A stretch of 64,000 bases of DNA from an uncultured Actinoplanes sp. Its GTDB lineage: Bacteria; Actinomycetota; Actinomycetes; Mycobacteriales; Micromonosporaceae. Shown piece by piece: positions 27,731-37,313 of the stretch. Within the stretch, counting starts at the first letter, position 1; each line of letters opens with the position of its first letter. The stretch spans positions 1 through 64,000 of the forward strand of contig NZ_CAKUCL010000001.1 in the NCBI RefSeq assembly GCF_934643405.1, given 5' to 3'. The notes below the pieces were generated by a model that was not told the DNA's origin, searched no databases, and saw nothing but the letters and a program-made list of their open reading frames with translations. Both the position numbers and the translations under genes were made by a program.

Positions 27731-28924
27731 GTGCTCCTGGTGCTGGCCGGCGCGCTGGCACTGCTGGGCGTCGGCATCGATCCCGGGCACGCGAACCGGC
27801 TGACCGTCGTCGCGGCACTCGACCTCCTGATCGGCGCCGTCACGCTGCTGCTGCCCTGGCACCGCGGACATCCGGTCTGGCCGGCGCTGCTCGGCCTGCC
27901 CGCCTTCGCTGTGCTGGGGCTGTCCACCTGGTCGTTCGGCGGGGTGGCGGCCGGCACCGGGCCGTTCCTGGTGCTGATCTTCGCGTGGGCGGCCCTGCAC
28001 TTCCCGCGCTGGGTGCTGGCCGCCTACGCGATTCCGGCGATGATCGCGTACGTGGTGCCGCTCGTCCTGACCCGGCAGCCGCCGATGATCGTCGGCAGCG
28101 CGTTCGTGCTGCTGCCGGTGGCTCTCGCGGTCGCCTTCCTGATCGAGTCGCAGGGCCGCCGCCTGCGCGACGACCGGGAGCGGCTGGTCCGGATCGAGCG
28201 GTGGCGGGCGGCCCTGATCGGCACGGTCGCCCACGACGTGCGGTCTCCGCTCGCCGCCGTGCAGTTCGTGCTGGAGGACCTGCGCGACGACGCCACCAGG
28301 ACGTCCGTGCCGATGCTGGACGCCGCCCTGCGCCAGACCGCGCGCATCACCCGCCTCGCGAACGGCCTGCTGGACCTCAACCGGATCGACAGCACCGGCC
28401 GGCTGAACCTGGACCGGCGGCCGGTCGGCGCCCGCGACCTGGTCACCACCGCGCTCTCCTACGTCCGGGCGGCGGACGTCGAGGTGGACGTGCCGGAGGA
28501 TCTCCAGGTCTGCGTCGACCGGGAGCGGTTCGAGCAGATCATCATCAACCTGGTCGGCAACGCGCTGCGGTACGGGCAGCGGCCGATCACGGTGCGGCTG
28601 TCGCGCGACGGCGCTGTGGACCGGCTGGAGGTCCGGGACCACGGCCCGGGCATCCCGGACGAGCTGCGCACGAGCCTGTTCTCCCGCTTCGCCGCGTCAG
28701 ACGGCGGCGCCTCCTCCGAGGGGAGGCCGAGAAGCGGGGGCGCGGCGAACGCGGGGGCGGCGAAGGAGAGCGCGTCCGGCGAAGGCAGCGTCGGCCTCGG
28801 CCTCTGGATCGTCCGGCGGCTGGCCGAGGCGCACGGCGGCGAGGCCCACGCCGAGGCCCGCGAGCCCGGCGTCGCCATGGTCGTCACGTTCCCCGCACTC
28901 GCTGCGGCCGGAGCCAAAGGCTAA
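27731..28924 (+). CDS. Orphan membrane sensor histidine kinase
   Basis: The 397-residue protein has about five membrane segments in its first 150 residues, then a HisKA/HATPase kinase core. The H-box is VAHDVRSPLAAV, the N-box IINLVGNALRYG, G1 DHGPGIP and G2 GSVGLGLWIVRRL. A Gly/Ser/Ala-rich insert of about 35 residues separates G1/F-box from G2. No response regulator gene adjoins it. The start is uncertain: GTG 27731 is the first usual codon after an in-frame TAG at 27653 and has no clear ribosome site. Confidence 0.87.
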   Translation: MLLVLAGALALLGVGIDPGHANRLTVVAALDLLIGAVTLLLPWHRGHPVWPALLGLPAFAVLGLSTWSFGGVAAGTGPFLVLIFAWAALHFPRWVLAAYAIPAMIAYVVPLVLTRQPPMIVGSAFVLLPVALAVAFLIESQGRRLRDDRERLVRIERWRAALIGTVAHDVRSPLAAVQFVLEDLRDDATRTSVPMLDAALRQTARITRLANGLLDLNRIDSTGRLNLDRRPVGARDLVTTALSYVRAADVEVDVPEDLQVCVDRERFEQIIINLVGNALRYGQRPITVRLSRDGAVDRLEVRDHGPGIPDELRTSLFSRFAASDGGASSEGRPRSGGAANAGAAKESASGEGSVGLGLWIVRRLAEAHGGEAHAEAREPGVAMVVTFPALAAAGAKG

Positions 28925-28992
28925 GGCCGCGTGACCGGCGGCCGATTCTTGGGGCCGACCTTCACCGACGAACAGACACCGGTGGTAACCCG

Positions 28993-29217
28993 ATGGATCA
29001 GTACCTCAACACGGCCTACGACGTGACGACGCAGCTGTTCGGCCCCGAGTCCGGCATTCCCTGGTGGGCCTGGGCCTTCGTGCTGGTCGCGGTGTTCTTC
29101 AAGGTGCTGGTCCCACAGCCGGGAACGGTCCGCGAGGCCACCGAGGAGCGCGACGCCATGATGCTCGACGAGCTCCTCGGTGACGGCGGCAAGAAGGGCA
29201 AGAAGGGTAAGAAGTAG
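28993..29217 (+). CDS. Small single-span membrane protein with lysine-rich tail
   Basis: The 74-residue protein has one membrane helix (about residues 24-40, WWAWAFVLVAVFFKVLV), an acidic linker, and a tail of GGKKGKKGKK. The cluster of lysines would face the cytoplasm and could bind nucleic acid or acidic lipids. It lies downstream of the sensor kinase gene and converges on the sugar ABC operon with 5 nt between. Function unknown. Confidence 0.62.
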   Translation: MDQYLNTAYDVTTQLFGPESGIPWWAWAFVLVAVFFKVLVPQPGTVREATEERDAMMLDELLGDGGKKGKKGKK

Positions 29218-29222
29218 CGGGG

Positions 29223-30002
<780 letters not shown>

Positions 30003-30087
30003 GGCTGTGCCTCCTTCGACGTGCCCTTCTGGTCCTCGCCTGCGAGGCCGTGGCGAGGTGCGGCTGAGTGCCGCTCGGTGCCGGCGG

Positions 30088-31104
30088 TCACGTCTTCACC
30101 TTCCTGATCCACTGATCCAGCGAGACGGCGACCAGGACCAGCAGGCCGATCGCGAAGCCCTGCCAGACCACCTCGACGCCGGCCAGCTGGAGGCCGTTGC
30201 GGAAGACGCCGACGATGAGCGCGCCGATCAGGGTGCCGATCACGCTGCCCCGGCCACCGAAGAGGCTGGTGCCGCCGAGCACCACCGCGGTGATCGAGTC
30301 GAGGTTGTACTCGGTGCCGACGTTGGGGCTGGCGGAGGCGAGCCGGCCGATCAGGATCCATCCGCCGATCGCGTAGAGCAGGCCCGCCACGGTGTACACC
30401 GAGAACAGCACCCGATTGGTCTGGATGCCGGCGAGCCGGGCGGCCTCGACGTCGTCACCGGTGGCGTAGACGTGCTTGCCCCAGGCCGTGCTGCCGAGCG
30501 CGTAGAAGAAGAACGCGAACAGCAGCAGCATGATGATCGAGCCCCAGGTGAGGTTGAAGTTCCCGATCGGTATCGCGTTGCCGGTCCAGGTCATGATGCC
30601 GGGCATGTCCGCGCCACGCACCGTCTCGCTGTTGCTGACCACCGCGTTCAGCGAGAAGAAGATGGTCAACGTGCCGAGGGTGACGATGAATGGTGGCAGT
30701 TTGATCCGGGTCACCAGCAGGCCGTTGATCGCGCCCATCGCGGTGCCGAAGGCCAGGCCGAGCAGCAGCGCGATGATCCCGGGCAGGCCGGCCTTGGTGC
30801 AGAGGTTCGCGGCCAGGATCGAGGAGAAGACCGCGATGGCACCGGCCGACAGGTCGATGCCGGCGGTCAGGATGATCAGCGTCTGGCCGAGTGCCAGCGT
30901 CGCGATGACCGTGACCTGCTGAAGAACCAGCGAGAGGTTGGTCGCGGTGAGGAACCGGCCGTTGACGATCGAGAACGCGATGATCGCCACGATGAGCACG
31001 GCCAGCGGGCCGAGCACCGGGTTCGAGTGCAGGAGGTGTTGGATGCGCAGGCCGAGCGAGTCGTGCCGGCGCACCTCGAAGTCAGCAGTGGCAGCGGTCG
31101 CCAT
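30088..31104 (-). CDS. Sugar ABC importer, permease subunit (FrcC-like)
   Basis: The 338-residue RbsC-family membrane permease has about 8-10 helices and the motif LTAGIDLSAGAIAVFSSIL. Its start is 1 nt after the binding-protein stop. It would form a homodimeric channel with the downstream ATPase. An 83-nt gap without a gene separates it from the ATPase gene. Confidence 0.91.
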   Translation of the reverse strand: MATAATADFEVRRHDSLGLRIQHLLHSNPVLGPLAVLIVAIIAFSIVNGRFLTATNLSLVLQQVTVIATLALGQTLIILTAGIDLSAGAIAVFSSILAANLCTKAGLPGIIALLLGLAFGTAMGAINGLLVTRIKLPPFIVTLGTLTIFFSLNAVVSNSETVRGADMPGIMTWTGNAIPIGNFNLTWGSIIMLLLFAFFFYALGSTAWGKHVYATGDDVEAARLAGIQTNRVLFSVYTVAGLLYAIGGWILIGRLASASPNVGTEYNLDSITAVVLGGTSLFGGRGSVIGTLIGALIVGVFRNGLQLAGVEVVWQGFAIGLLVLVAVSLDQWIRKVKT

Positions 31105-31105
31105 A

Positions 31106-32155
31106 TCAACCCCAACAGTTCTGCTTGCCCCACGCGGAGTCCTTGGCCTCCACGCCGGTCTGCGGGTCGTCGGTGATCAGTTGGGTGCCGGTGTCGAAGA
31201 AGTCCTTGCCGGGAGTCGCCTGCGGCCGGGTGCCGTCCTTGGCGAATTTGGCAATGGCGTCGACGCCCATCTGGGCCATCTTGAGCGGGAACTGCATGGA
31301 CGTGGCCCCGATGACGCCCTTGGACACGTTGTCCACGCCCGGGCAGCCGCCGTCGATCGAGACGATCACGACGTCCTTGTCCTTGCCGGCTGACTTGAGG
31401 GCCTGGTAGGCGCCGGCTGCGGCGGGTTCGTTGATCGTGTACACGAGGTTGATCGACGGGTCCTTCTGCAGCAGGTTCTCCATCGCGGTCCGGCCGCCGT
31501 CCTCGGCGCCGTCGGTGACGTCGTGCCCGGCGATCTGTGGGTCGTTCTCGTCGCCGATCTTGTTGGGGTCACCGACCTGGATACCGAAGCCGTCGAGGAA
31601 GCCCTGGTCGCGCTTGACGTCGACGGAGACCTGGTTGGCGTTGAGGTCGAGCATGGCGATCTTCGCCCGTTTGCCGTCCTTGGCGAACTTCGCCTTCGCC
31701 CACTGACCGATCAGCTTGCCGGCCTGGTAGTTGTCGGTGGCGAAGGTGGCGTCCGCGGCGTCCGGCGGGTCGACCGGCGTGTCCAGGGCGATCACCAGCA
31801 TCTTCTGCTCATGCGCCTTGTCGATGGAGGGCACGATCGCCTTGGAGTCGTTCGGGGTGATCAGGAAACCCTTGGCACCGAACGACATCAGGTTCTCGAT
31901 CGCCTGTACCTGAGCCTCGTTGTCGCCGTCCTGCTTGCCGGCGAAGCTCTGCAGCTCGACGCCCTCGGCCTTCGCCTCGCTCTGTGCGCCCCTGCGCATC
32001 TGCACGAAGAACGGGTTCGTGTCGGTCTTGGTGATCAGCCCGACAACGTCCTCGCCGGAGCCGCGGTTGCAGGCGGCGGCCGACCCGAGTGCCAGCGTCA
32101 TCACGCAACCGGCGGCCAGCATCCTTCCTGCCCGGGACATGGTGGGATCCCGCAT
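31106..32155 (-). CDS. Sugar ABC importer, substrate-binding lipoprotein (FrcB-like)
   Basis: The 349-residue protein has a signal peptide ending at a lipobox (SAAAC, Cys29) and a type I periplasmic-binding fold beginning VGLITKTDTNPFFVQM. ATG 32155 has GGAGGAG 2 nt upstream; ATG 32140 is less likely. It resembles binding proteins for fructose or ribose. It is the first gene of its operon, behind a promoter and palindromic operator. Confidence 0.91.
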   Translation of the reverse strand: MRDPTMSRAGRMLAAGCVMTLALGSAAACNRGSGEDVVGLITKTDTNPFFVQMRRGAQSEAKAEGVELQSFAGKQDGDNEAQVQAIENLMSFGAKGFLITPNDSKAIVPSIDKAHEQKMLVIALDTPVDPPDAADATFATDNYQAGKLIGQWAKAKFAKDGKRAKIAMLDLNANQVSVDVKRDQGFLDGFGIQVGDPNKIGDENDPQIAGHDVTDGAEDGGRTAMENLLQKDPSINLVYTINEPAAAGAYQALKSAGKDKDVVIVSIDGGCPGVDNVSKGVIGATSMQFPLKMAQMGVDAIAKFAKDGTRPQATPGKDFFDTGTQLITDDPQTGVEAKDSAWGKQNCWG

Positions 32156-32188
32156 GTCTCCTCCAAACCGATTTAGCACGGATCGAAA

Positions 32189-32200
32189 GACAACGTTGTC
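32189..32200. promoter_or_regulatory. LacI-type operator for the second sugar ABC operon
   Basis: GACAACGTTGTC is a perfect 12-bp palindrome with a central CG. It lies 4 nt past the predicted -10 of the leftward promoter, so bound repressor would cover the transcription start. The adjacent divergent LacI gene is the obvious partner. Confidence 0.78.
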
Positions 32201-32204
32201 CCGA

Positions 32205-32233
32205 AGTAGACGCTCCCGGTCAAGCCATGTCAA
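32205..32233 (-). promoter_or_regulatory. Promoter of the second sugar ABC operon
   Basis: On the minus strand TTGACA (32233-32228) and TCTACT (32210-32205) are separated by 17 nt. The palindromic operator follows immediately. Confidence 0.6.
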
Positions 32234-32287
32234 CAATGAGTTCCCAACACGTTGCGGTTCGTGATAGACATCGACAGGACTCGACCA

Positions 32288-33274
32288 ATGTCGCATCGCC
32301 CGACCATGAACGACGTGGCCCGGACCGCCGGGGTGAGCCTCAAAACGGTGTCCCGGGTCGTCAACGGCGAGACCACCGTCGCGGCGGATCTGGCCGCGCG
32401 GGTGCACGCCGCCGTCGAGACGCTGGACTACCGCCCGCACCTCGGCGCGAGCCTGCTGCGGCGCAACGACCGTCGCACCCGGACGATCGGGGTGCTGCTC
32501 GAGGACGTGGCGAACCCGTTCTCCTCGGCGGTGCACCGGGCGATCGCGGACGAGGCGCACGCCCACGGCGTGCACGTGCTCACCGGCAACACCGACGACG
32601 ATCCGCAGCGGGAGCGGGACCTGGCCGAGGCGTTCGGCCGGCGGCAGGCGGACGGGCTCATCATCGCGCCGACCCGGGCCGACCAGCGGCATCTCGCCGC
32701 GCTGGGCGGCATGCCGATCGTCTTCGCCGACCGGGAGGCGACCGGGGTCGAGGCGGACACGGTGGTGTCGACCAATGTGGCGGGAGCTGCGGGGGCCGTA
32801 CGCCATCTGGTGGGCCACGGGCACACCAGGATCGCCTATCTCGGCGACTTCCAGCGACTGCCCACGGCCCGGGACCGGTACCGCGGATACCGCAAGGCGC
32901 TGGGCGGCCGGACCGGGCCGGTGGTGCACGGCCTGCACGACGCGGTCGCGGCCGAGAAGGCGGCGATCGGCCTGCTGCGCGCCCCGAACCCGCCGACCGC
33001 GATCTTCACCGGGCAGAGCCGGATCACCGTCGGGGTGGTGCGCGCGTTGCGCCGGCTCGAGCGGCACCGATCGGTGGCCCTCGTCGGGTTCGACGACTTT
33101 CCGCTGGCCGACCTGCTGGAACCCGCGATCACGGTGGTCGCTCAGGATCCGGCACGCCTGGGCCGTACGGCAGCCGGGATCTTGTTCGAACGCATCGAGG
33201 GCCACGACGGACCGCCGCGCGAGATCAGGATCCCGACGACCCTGATCCCGCGCGGCAGCGGTGAGATCACCTGA
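32288..33274 (+). CDS. LacI-family regulator of the second sugar ABC operon
   Basis: The 328-residue regulator has an N-terminal helix-turn-helix (MNDVARTAGVSLKTVSRVVN, near residues 7-26) and a sugar-binding effector domain. It is divergent from the binding-protein gene, with the palindrome GACAACGTTGTC between. ATG 32288 is preferred over upstream in-frame starts because LacI homology begins there; ATG 32306 is possible. It converges with the beta-helix gene, whose stop is only 4 nt away. Confidence 0.93.
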   Translation: MSHRPTMNDVARTAGVSLKTVSRVVNGETTVAADLAARVHAAVETLDYRPHLGASLLRRNDRRTRTIGVLLEDVANPFSSAVHRAIADEAHAHGVHVLTGNTDDDPQRERDLAEAFGRRQADGLIIAPTRADQRHLAALGGMPIVFADREATGVEADTVVSTNVAGAAGAVRHLVGHGHTRIAYLGDFQRLPTARDRYRGYRKALGGRTGPVVHGLHDAVAAEKAAIGLLRAPNPPTAIFTGQSRITVGVVRALRRLERHRSVALVGFDDFPLADLLEPAITVVAQDPARLGRTAAGILFERIEGHDGPPREIRIPTTLIPRGSGEIT

Positions 33275-33278
33275 CGAG

Positions 33279-35477
33279 CTACGGGAAGTTGGTCACCGTA
33301 CGGGGCACGACCTGGTCCGCCGTGGCCGCCGCGCCGATGTTGTTGACCACGTGGTCGATCGTCCCGGAGGCGAGCGAGATGGTGAAGATGTTGTGCAGCC
33401 TCACCCCGCCGTTCGCCGGCGCCTGGAACCCGTTCGCCGAGTGCACGGCGGGGTTCACGTTGAAGTACGCATAGCTGCCCATGCCCCACGCCTCGTGCGA
33501 GGTCACGCTGTCGGCCACCTTGTACGCCGGGTACCCGGTGCCGTCACTGCGCCACGCGGCGTTGGACGGCGGGTCGTACGGCTGCTCGTTCTGCAGGAAG
33601 TACGTGCGGCCGCCGTTGCCGTTCCAGAGCACCTCGTTCTTCTGGTAATGCTCGACGAACAGCCCGTACGCCGTGACGTTCTGGCCGTTCACGATCAGCC
33701 CGCTGTCCGCCGTGTTGATCGTCCAGCCGTAGGTGCCGGCGTTGCCGTGGTCGGCGCGCCACGCCCAGATGTGGTCGATGATCGTGTTGTTGCTGTTGAC
33801 CAGCAGGCTGTTGGTGGCCTTGCCGGCGATCGAGCCGCCGATCCGGAAGAACACGTCCTGGATCGTGGTCGGGTTGGCGGCGTGCGAGGCACTGCTTCCG
33901 CCGGGGCCCACGACCAGCAGGTTCGCCGAGTTCGTCGTGCCCGCGTCGAACAGCACGCCGGCGATCTTCACACCGTCCACGTCGGCCACCTGCATTCCGG
34001 TGACGCCGTTGTCCGGAATGATCGTCGCGTAACCGAGGCCGAGGACCACGGTGTTCGCCCGGTTCACGTTGATCGTCTGGTTCACGTGGTAGACGCCCGG
34101 CTGGAAGATCAGGTTCAGGCCCTGCGCGAGCGCCTGGTTGATCGTCGCCGCGGTGTCACCCGGTTTGGCCACGTAGAACGACGTCAGCGGCAGGCTGGTG
34201 CCCGGCGTGTTGCCGTTCACCCAGGTCGGCCCGGACGTGTTGGTCTGCAGGTTGGGGACGAAGACGGCGTAGTTGCCGCCGGTCTGGTACAGGTACGGCT
34301 TCTCCCGGATCACCGGGGTGCTGCCGATCGTGGTGTACGGCGGGTTCGGGAAGCTGGTCGCCGGCGCGCCCTGGACCCCCACGAAGACCTGGTTCCAGAC
34401 CGCGTTGGAGTTGGAGCCGATCGAGCTGTTGCGGGTGAACCACTGCTGCTGCGAGTACTGCCCCTCGACGCCGCTGATCCGCGAGTCGGCGATGTAGCCG
34501 CCGGACGCCCAGCCGTAGCCGTTCGGCGCCAGGTTCACGCCACCGTGGACGTCCATCCGGCGGAACGGCGCGGCCTGCGAGACGGCCCAGCGGTCGTCGC
34601 CGGACACCGGGTAGAGCGACAGGTTCTCCACCGAGCGCCAGAAGTTCTGGGTCGCGTTCCCGCCCATCCAGCCGGCGTCGACGGTGATGTCCCCGTTGAT
34701 CCGGGTGTCCTGCGGGTTCTGGCCGAGGCCGACCACCGAGGTGTAGAAGCCGACCTGGATGTTCAGCCCGTTGTAGGTGCCGGGCTTGAACGCCAGCACG
34801 TACCGCTGCGTGCCGAACTGGTTGCGTTCCTGCTGCCGGAAGATCGTGTCCGCCTGGCTCTGGATCGACGAGCTGGACATGCTCGGGTCGAAGACGATCA
34901 CGTTGGCGCCCAGGCTGCCACCCCCACCGGTCGGCGGAGGGTCGGTCGGAGTGGTCGAGCCGCCGCCGTAGACCTTGAATTCCCAGAGCGAGTAACCGTA
35001 GCCGGTGGTGCGCTGGGTGCCGTACATCCGCACGTACCGCCCGGTGCCGTTGACGGTGAGCGACTGGTTGCCGCCGGTGCTCGTCGTCGTCGAGTAGATC
35101 GAGGTCCACGTGCCGGCGTTGTCCGACACCTGGATCTGGAACGCCTTGGCCGCGGCGGTCTCCCAGTTCAGCTCGACCCGGGTGATGCTCTGCGAGCTGC
35201 CCAGGTCGACCTGCAGCCACTGCGGGTCGCTGGCCGCGGACGACCAGCGGGTGCCGAGGTTGCCGTCGACGGCCTCGGAGGCCAGGTAGGCGCCGGCGGC
35301 CTGGGTGGACGAGGCGGTCGCCGGCTTGCCCTGCGACAGCAGGGTCTCGGCGGCGCTCGCCTCGACGGCGGTGACCGCGGTGAAGCCGGCGACGACGCCG
35401 GCCACCAGGCCACCGATCGCGGCGAGGCGCCAGGGGGAGCGTCTCCGCGGAGGTGCGGAGTTACTGGGGATGGTCAT
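33279..35477 (-). CDS. Secreted beta-helix protein with discoidin (F5/8C) domain, likely polysaccharide-active
   Basis: The 732-residue product has a basic N-terminus and signal segment (to about residue 43), then an F5/8-type-C (discoidin, CBM32-like) domain at about 45-170. A Pro/Gly/Thr linker leads to a large region (about 185-732) rich in short beta-strand repeats and Asn/Gly turns. This looks like a right-handed parallel beta-helix related to pectate-lyase or GH55-type enzymes. AGGAG precedes ATG 35477. The F5/8C domain closely resembles that of the GH64 protein at 43014. Catalytic residues and substrate are not identified; beta-glucan is a guess from the paralogous domain and shared operator type. 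Confidence 0.8.
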   Translation of the reverse strand: MTIPSNSAPPRRRSPWRLAAIGGLVAGVVAGFTAVTAVEASAAETLLSQGKPATASSTQAAGAYLASEAVDGNLGTRWSSAASDPQWLQVDLGSSQSITRVELNWETAAAKAFQIQVSDNAGTWTSIYSTTTSTGGNQSLTVNGTGRYVRMYGTQRTTGYGYSLWEFKVYGGGSTTPTDPPPTGGGGSLGANVIVFDPSMSSSSIQSQADTIFRQQERNQFGTQRYVLAFKPGTYNGLNIQVGFYTSVVGLGQNPQDTRINGDITVDAGWMGGNATQNFWRSVENLSLYPVSGDDRWAVSQAAPFRRMDVHGGVNLAPNGYGWASGGYIADSRISGVEGQYSQQQWFTRNSSIGSNSNAVWNQVFVGVQGAPATSFPNPPYTTIGSTPVIREKPYLYQTGGNYAVFVPNLQTNTSGPTWVNGNTPGTSLPLTSFYVAKPGDTAATINQALAQGLNLIFQPGVYHVNQTINVNRANTVVLGLGYATIIPDNGVTGMQVADVDGVKIAGVLFDAGTTNSANLLVVGPGGSSASHAANPTTIQDVFFRIGGSIAGKATNSLLVNSNNTIIDHIWAWRADHGNAGTYGWTINTADSGLIVNGQNVTAYGLFVEHYQKNEVLWNGNGGRTYFLQNEQPYDPPSNAAWRSDGTGYPAYKVADSVTSHEAWGMGSYAYFNVNPAVHSANGFQAPANGGVRLHNIFTISLASGTIDHVVNNIGAAATADQVVPRTVTNFP

Positions 35478-35549
35478 TGCTTCTCCTAGGGCGGGGAACT
35501 GCAAGGGGGACTGCATGCACCCGGGGGAAGCCGACCTCTCCACATGTAC

Positions 35550-35566
35550 GGGGAGAGCGCTCCCCC
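35550..35566. promoter_or_regulatory. CebR-like LacI operator upstream of the beta-helix gene
   Basis: GGGGAGAGCGCTCCCCC has the GAGCGCTC core of CebR-type sites, with one mismatch in otherwise symmetrical flanks. It lies 73 nt upstream of the start codon. The cognate regulator is not in the window. Confidence 0.65.
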
Positions 35567-35866
35567 GCCATCGAAGCTAGGGACGGGTTTCCCGCCTGTC
35601 CAGGGGCGCGCGAGGTTCCGGAACCAATCGACAACGGTCGAGGGCTTGCGGCTGTCACCGGCGTTCGTCATGACGCCGTGCCCCTCGAGGCATCGACCCT
35701 GCTAGATCGGTCGCGGCTGATTCCCGTCCGCACCCCGCGACGCGCCAGGGACGCGTCGATAACACAGACCGCGGAACCGGTTCCGGCGCGCTCTGCCACA
35801 ACGCCCTTAGCCGTACTTTCCGGACCAGTGTGGCGAGAAAGCGCTTCCCCGTCCTAGCGTGACGGC

Positions 35867-36367
35867 ATGCGGCTGGTTCTCACGAGCGACACCCACGTGC
35901 CCAAGCGGGCGCGCGACCTGCCCACTCCCCTGTGGACCGCCATCGACGCCGCGGACGTGGTCGTCCATGCCGGCGACTGGGTGTCTTCCGCCGCCCTGGA
36001 CGCGGTGTCGTCCCGAGCGACCCGCCTGATCGCCTGCTACGGCAACAACGACGGCCCCGACCTGCGGTCCCGGCTTCCGGAGATTGCGTACGCGACGGTG
36101 GCCGGCCTGCGCTTGGCGGTGGTCCACGAGACCGGCCAGTCCACCGGCCGCACCGAGAGATGCGCGGCCCGCTTCCCGGACGTCGACCTGCTGGTCTTCG
36201 GCCACTCCCACATCCCCTGGGACACCACGGCGACTTCCGGTCTGCGCCTGCTGAACCCCGGCTCCCCCACCGATCGCCGCCGCCAGCCGCACGCGACCTA
36301 CATGACCGCCACCATCGCCGACGCCGCCCTGGCCGACGTGCGGCTGCACCAGCTCCCGCGCCGGTGA
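35867..36367 (+). CDS. YfcE/MJ0936-type metallophosphoesterase
   Basis: The 166-residue calcineurin-like phosphoesterase shows the metal-binding motif series SDTH (residues 7-10), HAGDW, GNND (about 59-62), and a C-terminal GHSH (about 110-113). Proteins of this size hydrolyse phosphodiesters or phosphomonoesters in vitro; the physiological substrate is usually unknown. A palindromic AAGCGCTT lies at 35839-35846 in its promoter region. Confidence 0.93.
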   Translation: MRLVLTSDTHVPKRARDLPTPLWTAIDAADVVVHAGDWVSSAALDAVSSRATRLIACYGNNDGPDLRSRLPEIAYATVAGLRLAVVHETGQSTGRTERCAARFPDVDLLVFGHSHIPWDTTATSGLRLLNPGSPTDRRRQPHATYMTATIADAALADVRLHQLPRR

Positions 36368-36387
36368 TCACGTACTAGCCTGCTGGT

Positions 36388-36999
36388 GTGGGAGCCGAAC
36401 TGGAGGAGTTGATCGTCGCGGACGCCGCGGCGCTGCGGGCGTGGCTGCTGGACAACCACGCCACGTCGACCGGGGTGTGGCTGGCGCTGGGCCGCAAGGG
36501 CGGCACGGTCACGACGCTGACCTGGCAGCAGGCGGTCGACGAGGCCTTGTGCTTCGGGTGGATCGACGGGCAGGCCCGCAAGGGCGATCAGGACGTCTCG
36601 TGGATCCGGTTCACCCCGCGCACCGCCCGCAGTTCCTGGTCGCAGCGCAACGTCGCGCACGTCGCCCGGCTGGAGGAGCAGGGGCGGATGCTGCCGGCGG
36701 GCCGCGCCGCGGTGGAGGCGGCGAAGGCGGACGGGCGATGGGCGGCCGCCTACGCTCCGTCCTCCGAGGCCGAGGTACCGGCCGACCTCGTCGCCGCGAT
36801 CGCCGCCGACCCGGCCGCGCAGGCCATGTTCGACGTGCTCACCAAGACCAACCGGTTCGCGCTGATCTACCGGATCAACGCGGTCAAACGGGCCGAGACG
36901 CGGGAGCGGAAGATCGGCGAGTTCGTCGCGATGCTGGCCCGGCACGAGACGATCCACCCCCAGAAGGCCAGGCCGGCCGTCCCGCCCCCGTCGGACTAG
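36388..36999 (+). CDS. YdeI/OmpD-associated family protein
   Basis: The 203-residue protein carries the YdeI-like motif set: VWLALGRKGG, then TWQQAVDEALCFGWIDGQ, then SWIRFTPRTARSSWSQRN, and a helical C-terminus. E. coli YdeI has been linked to antimicrobial peptide resistance, but the biochemical role is undefined. GTG 36388 is the start. It lies 20 nt after the phosphoesterase gene and may share its transcript. Confidence 0.9.
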   Translation: MGAELEELIVADAAALRAWLLDNHATSTGVWLALGRKGGTVTTLTWQQAVDEALCFGWIDGQARKGDQDVSWIRFTPRTARSSWSQRNVAHVARLEEQGRMLPAGRAAVEAAKADGRWAAAYAPSSEAEVPADLVAAIAADPAAQAMFDVLTKTNRFALIYRINAVKRAETRERKIGEFVAMLARHETIHPQKARPAVPPPSD

Positions 37000-37004
37000 G
37001 CCGG

Positions 37005-37079
37005 TCAGAGCCACTCGCTGATGATGGTGATGGTTAGTACGGCCTGGAGGCGGACGGCTAACTTGTCGTAGCGGGTGAC
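37005..37079 (-). pseudogene. Remnant of an IS5-type transposase C-terminus
   Basis: The last 25 codons of a transposase frame are present: VTRYDKLAVRLQAVLTITI followed by ISEWL and a TGA stop. This tail is characteristic of IS5-family DDE transposases in actinobacteria. The rest of the element and any inverted repeat are missing. It joins directly to the methyltransferase fragment upstream, in the same frame. Confidence 0.72.
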
Positions 37080-37258
37080 CACGCCGTGGGCGCGCGACCA
37101 GGTGCAGAGCATCTCGCCCCTGCCGCAGCACAGGTCCACGATCCGGTCGCCCGGACGCAGCTTGATCACCTCGGCCGGGGTGGCCGGCTTGGCCGGCGAG
37201 AACGGGTCGAGGATGCCAGGTCACCCTCGCGGATCACGAAGCTACGGGGAAGTTCCAT
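37080..37258 (-). pseudogene. 5' fragment of a SAM-dependent methyltransferase gene, frameshifted
   Basis: From ATG 37258 the frame reads MELPRSFVIREGDL, then is shifted by one base near 37217. It resumes as ILDPFSPAKPATPAEVIKL and then RPGDRIVDLCCGRGEMLC, the N-terminal half of a class I methyltransferase with its glycine-rich SAM motif. It breaks off at the IS5 transposase tail. The gene was probably interrupted by an insertion sequence that later mostly deleted. No product is expected. Confidence 0.72.
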
Positions 37259-37313
37259 CGCCGGTCACGCCGGGGACGCCGCGGCCGCCCGGCAATGCAT
37301 TGTGGGCGGTATG

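Noticed and set aside
35839..35846. AAGCGCTT palindrome before the phosphoesterase gene as another CebR-like operator
   Set aside because: Core differs from GAGCGCTC and the flanks are only partly symmetrical; too short to assign.
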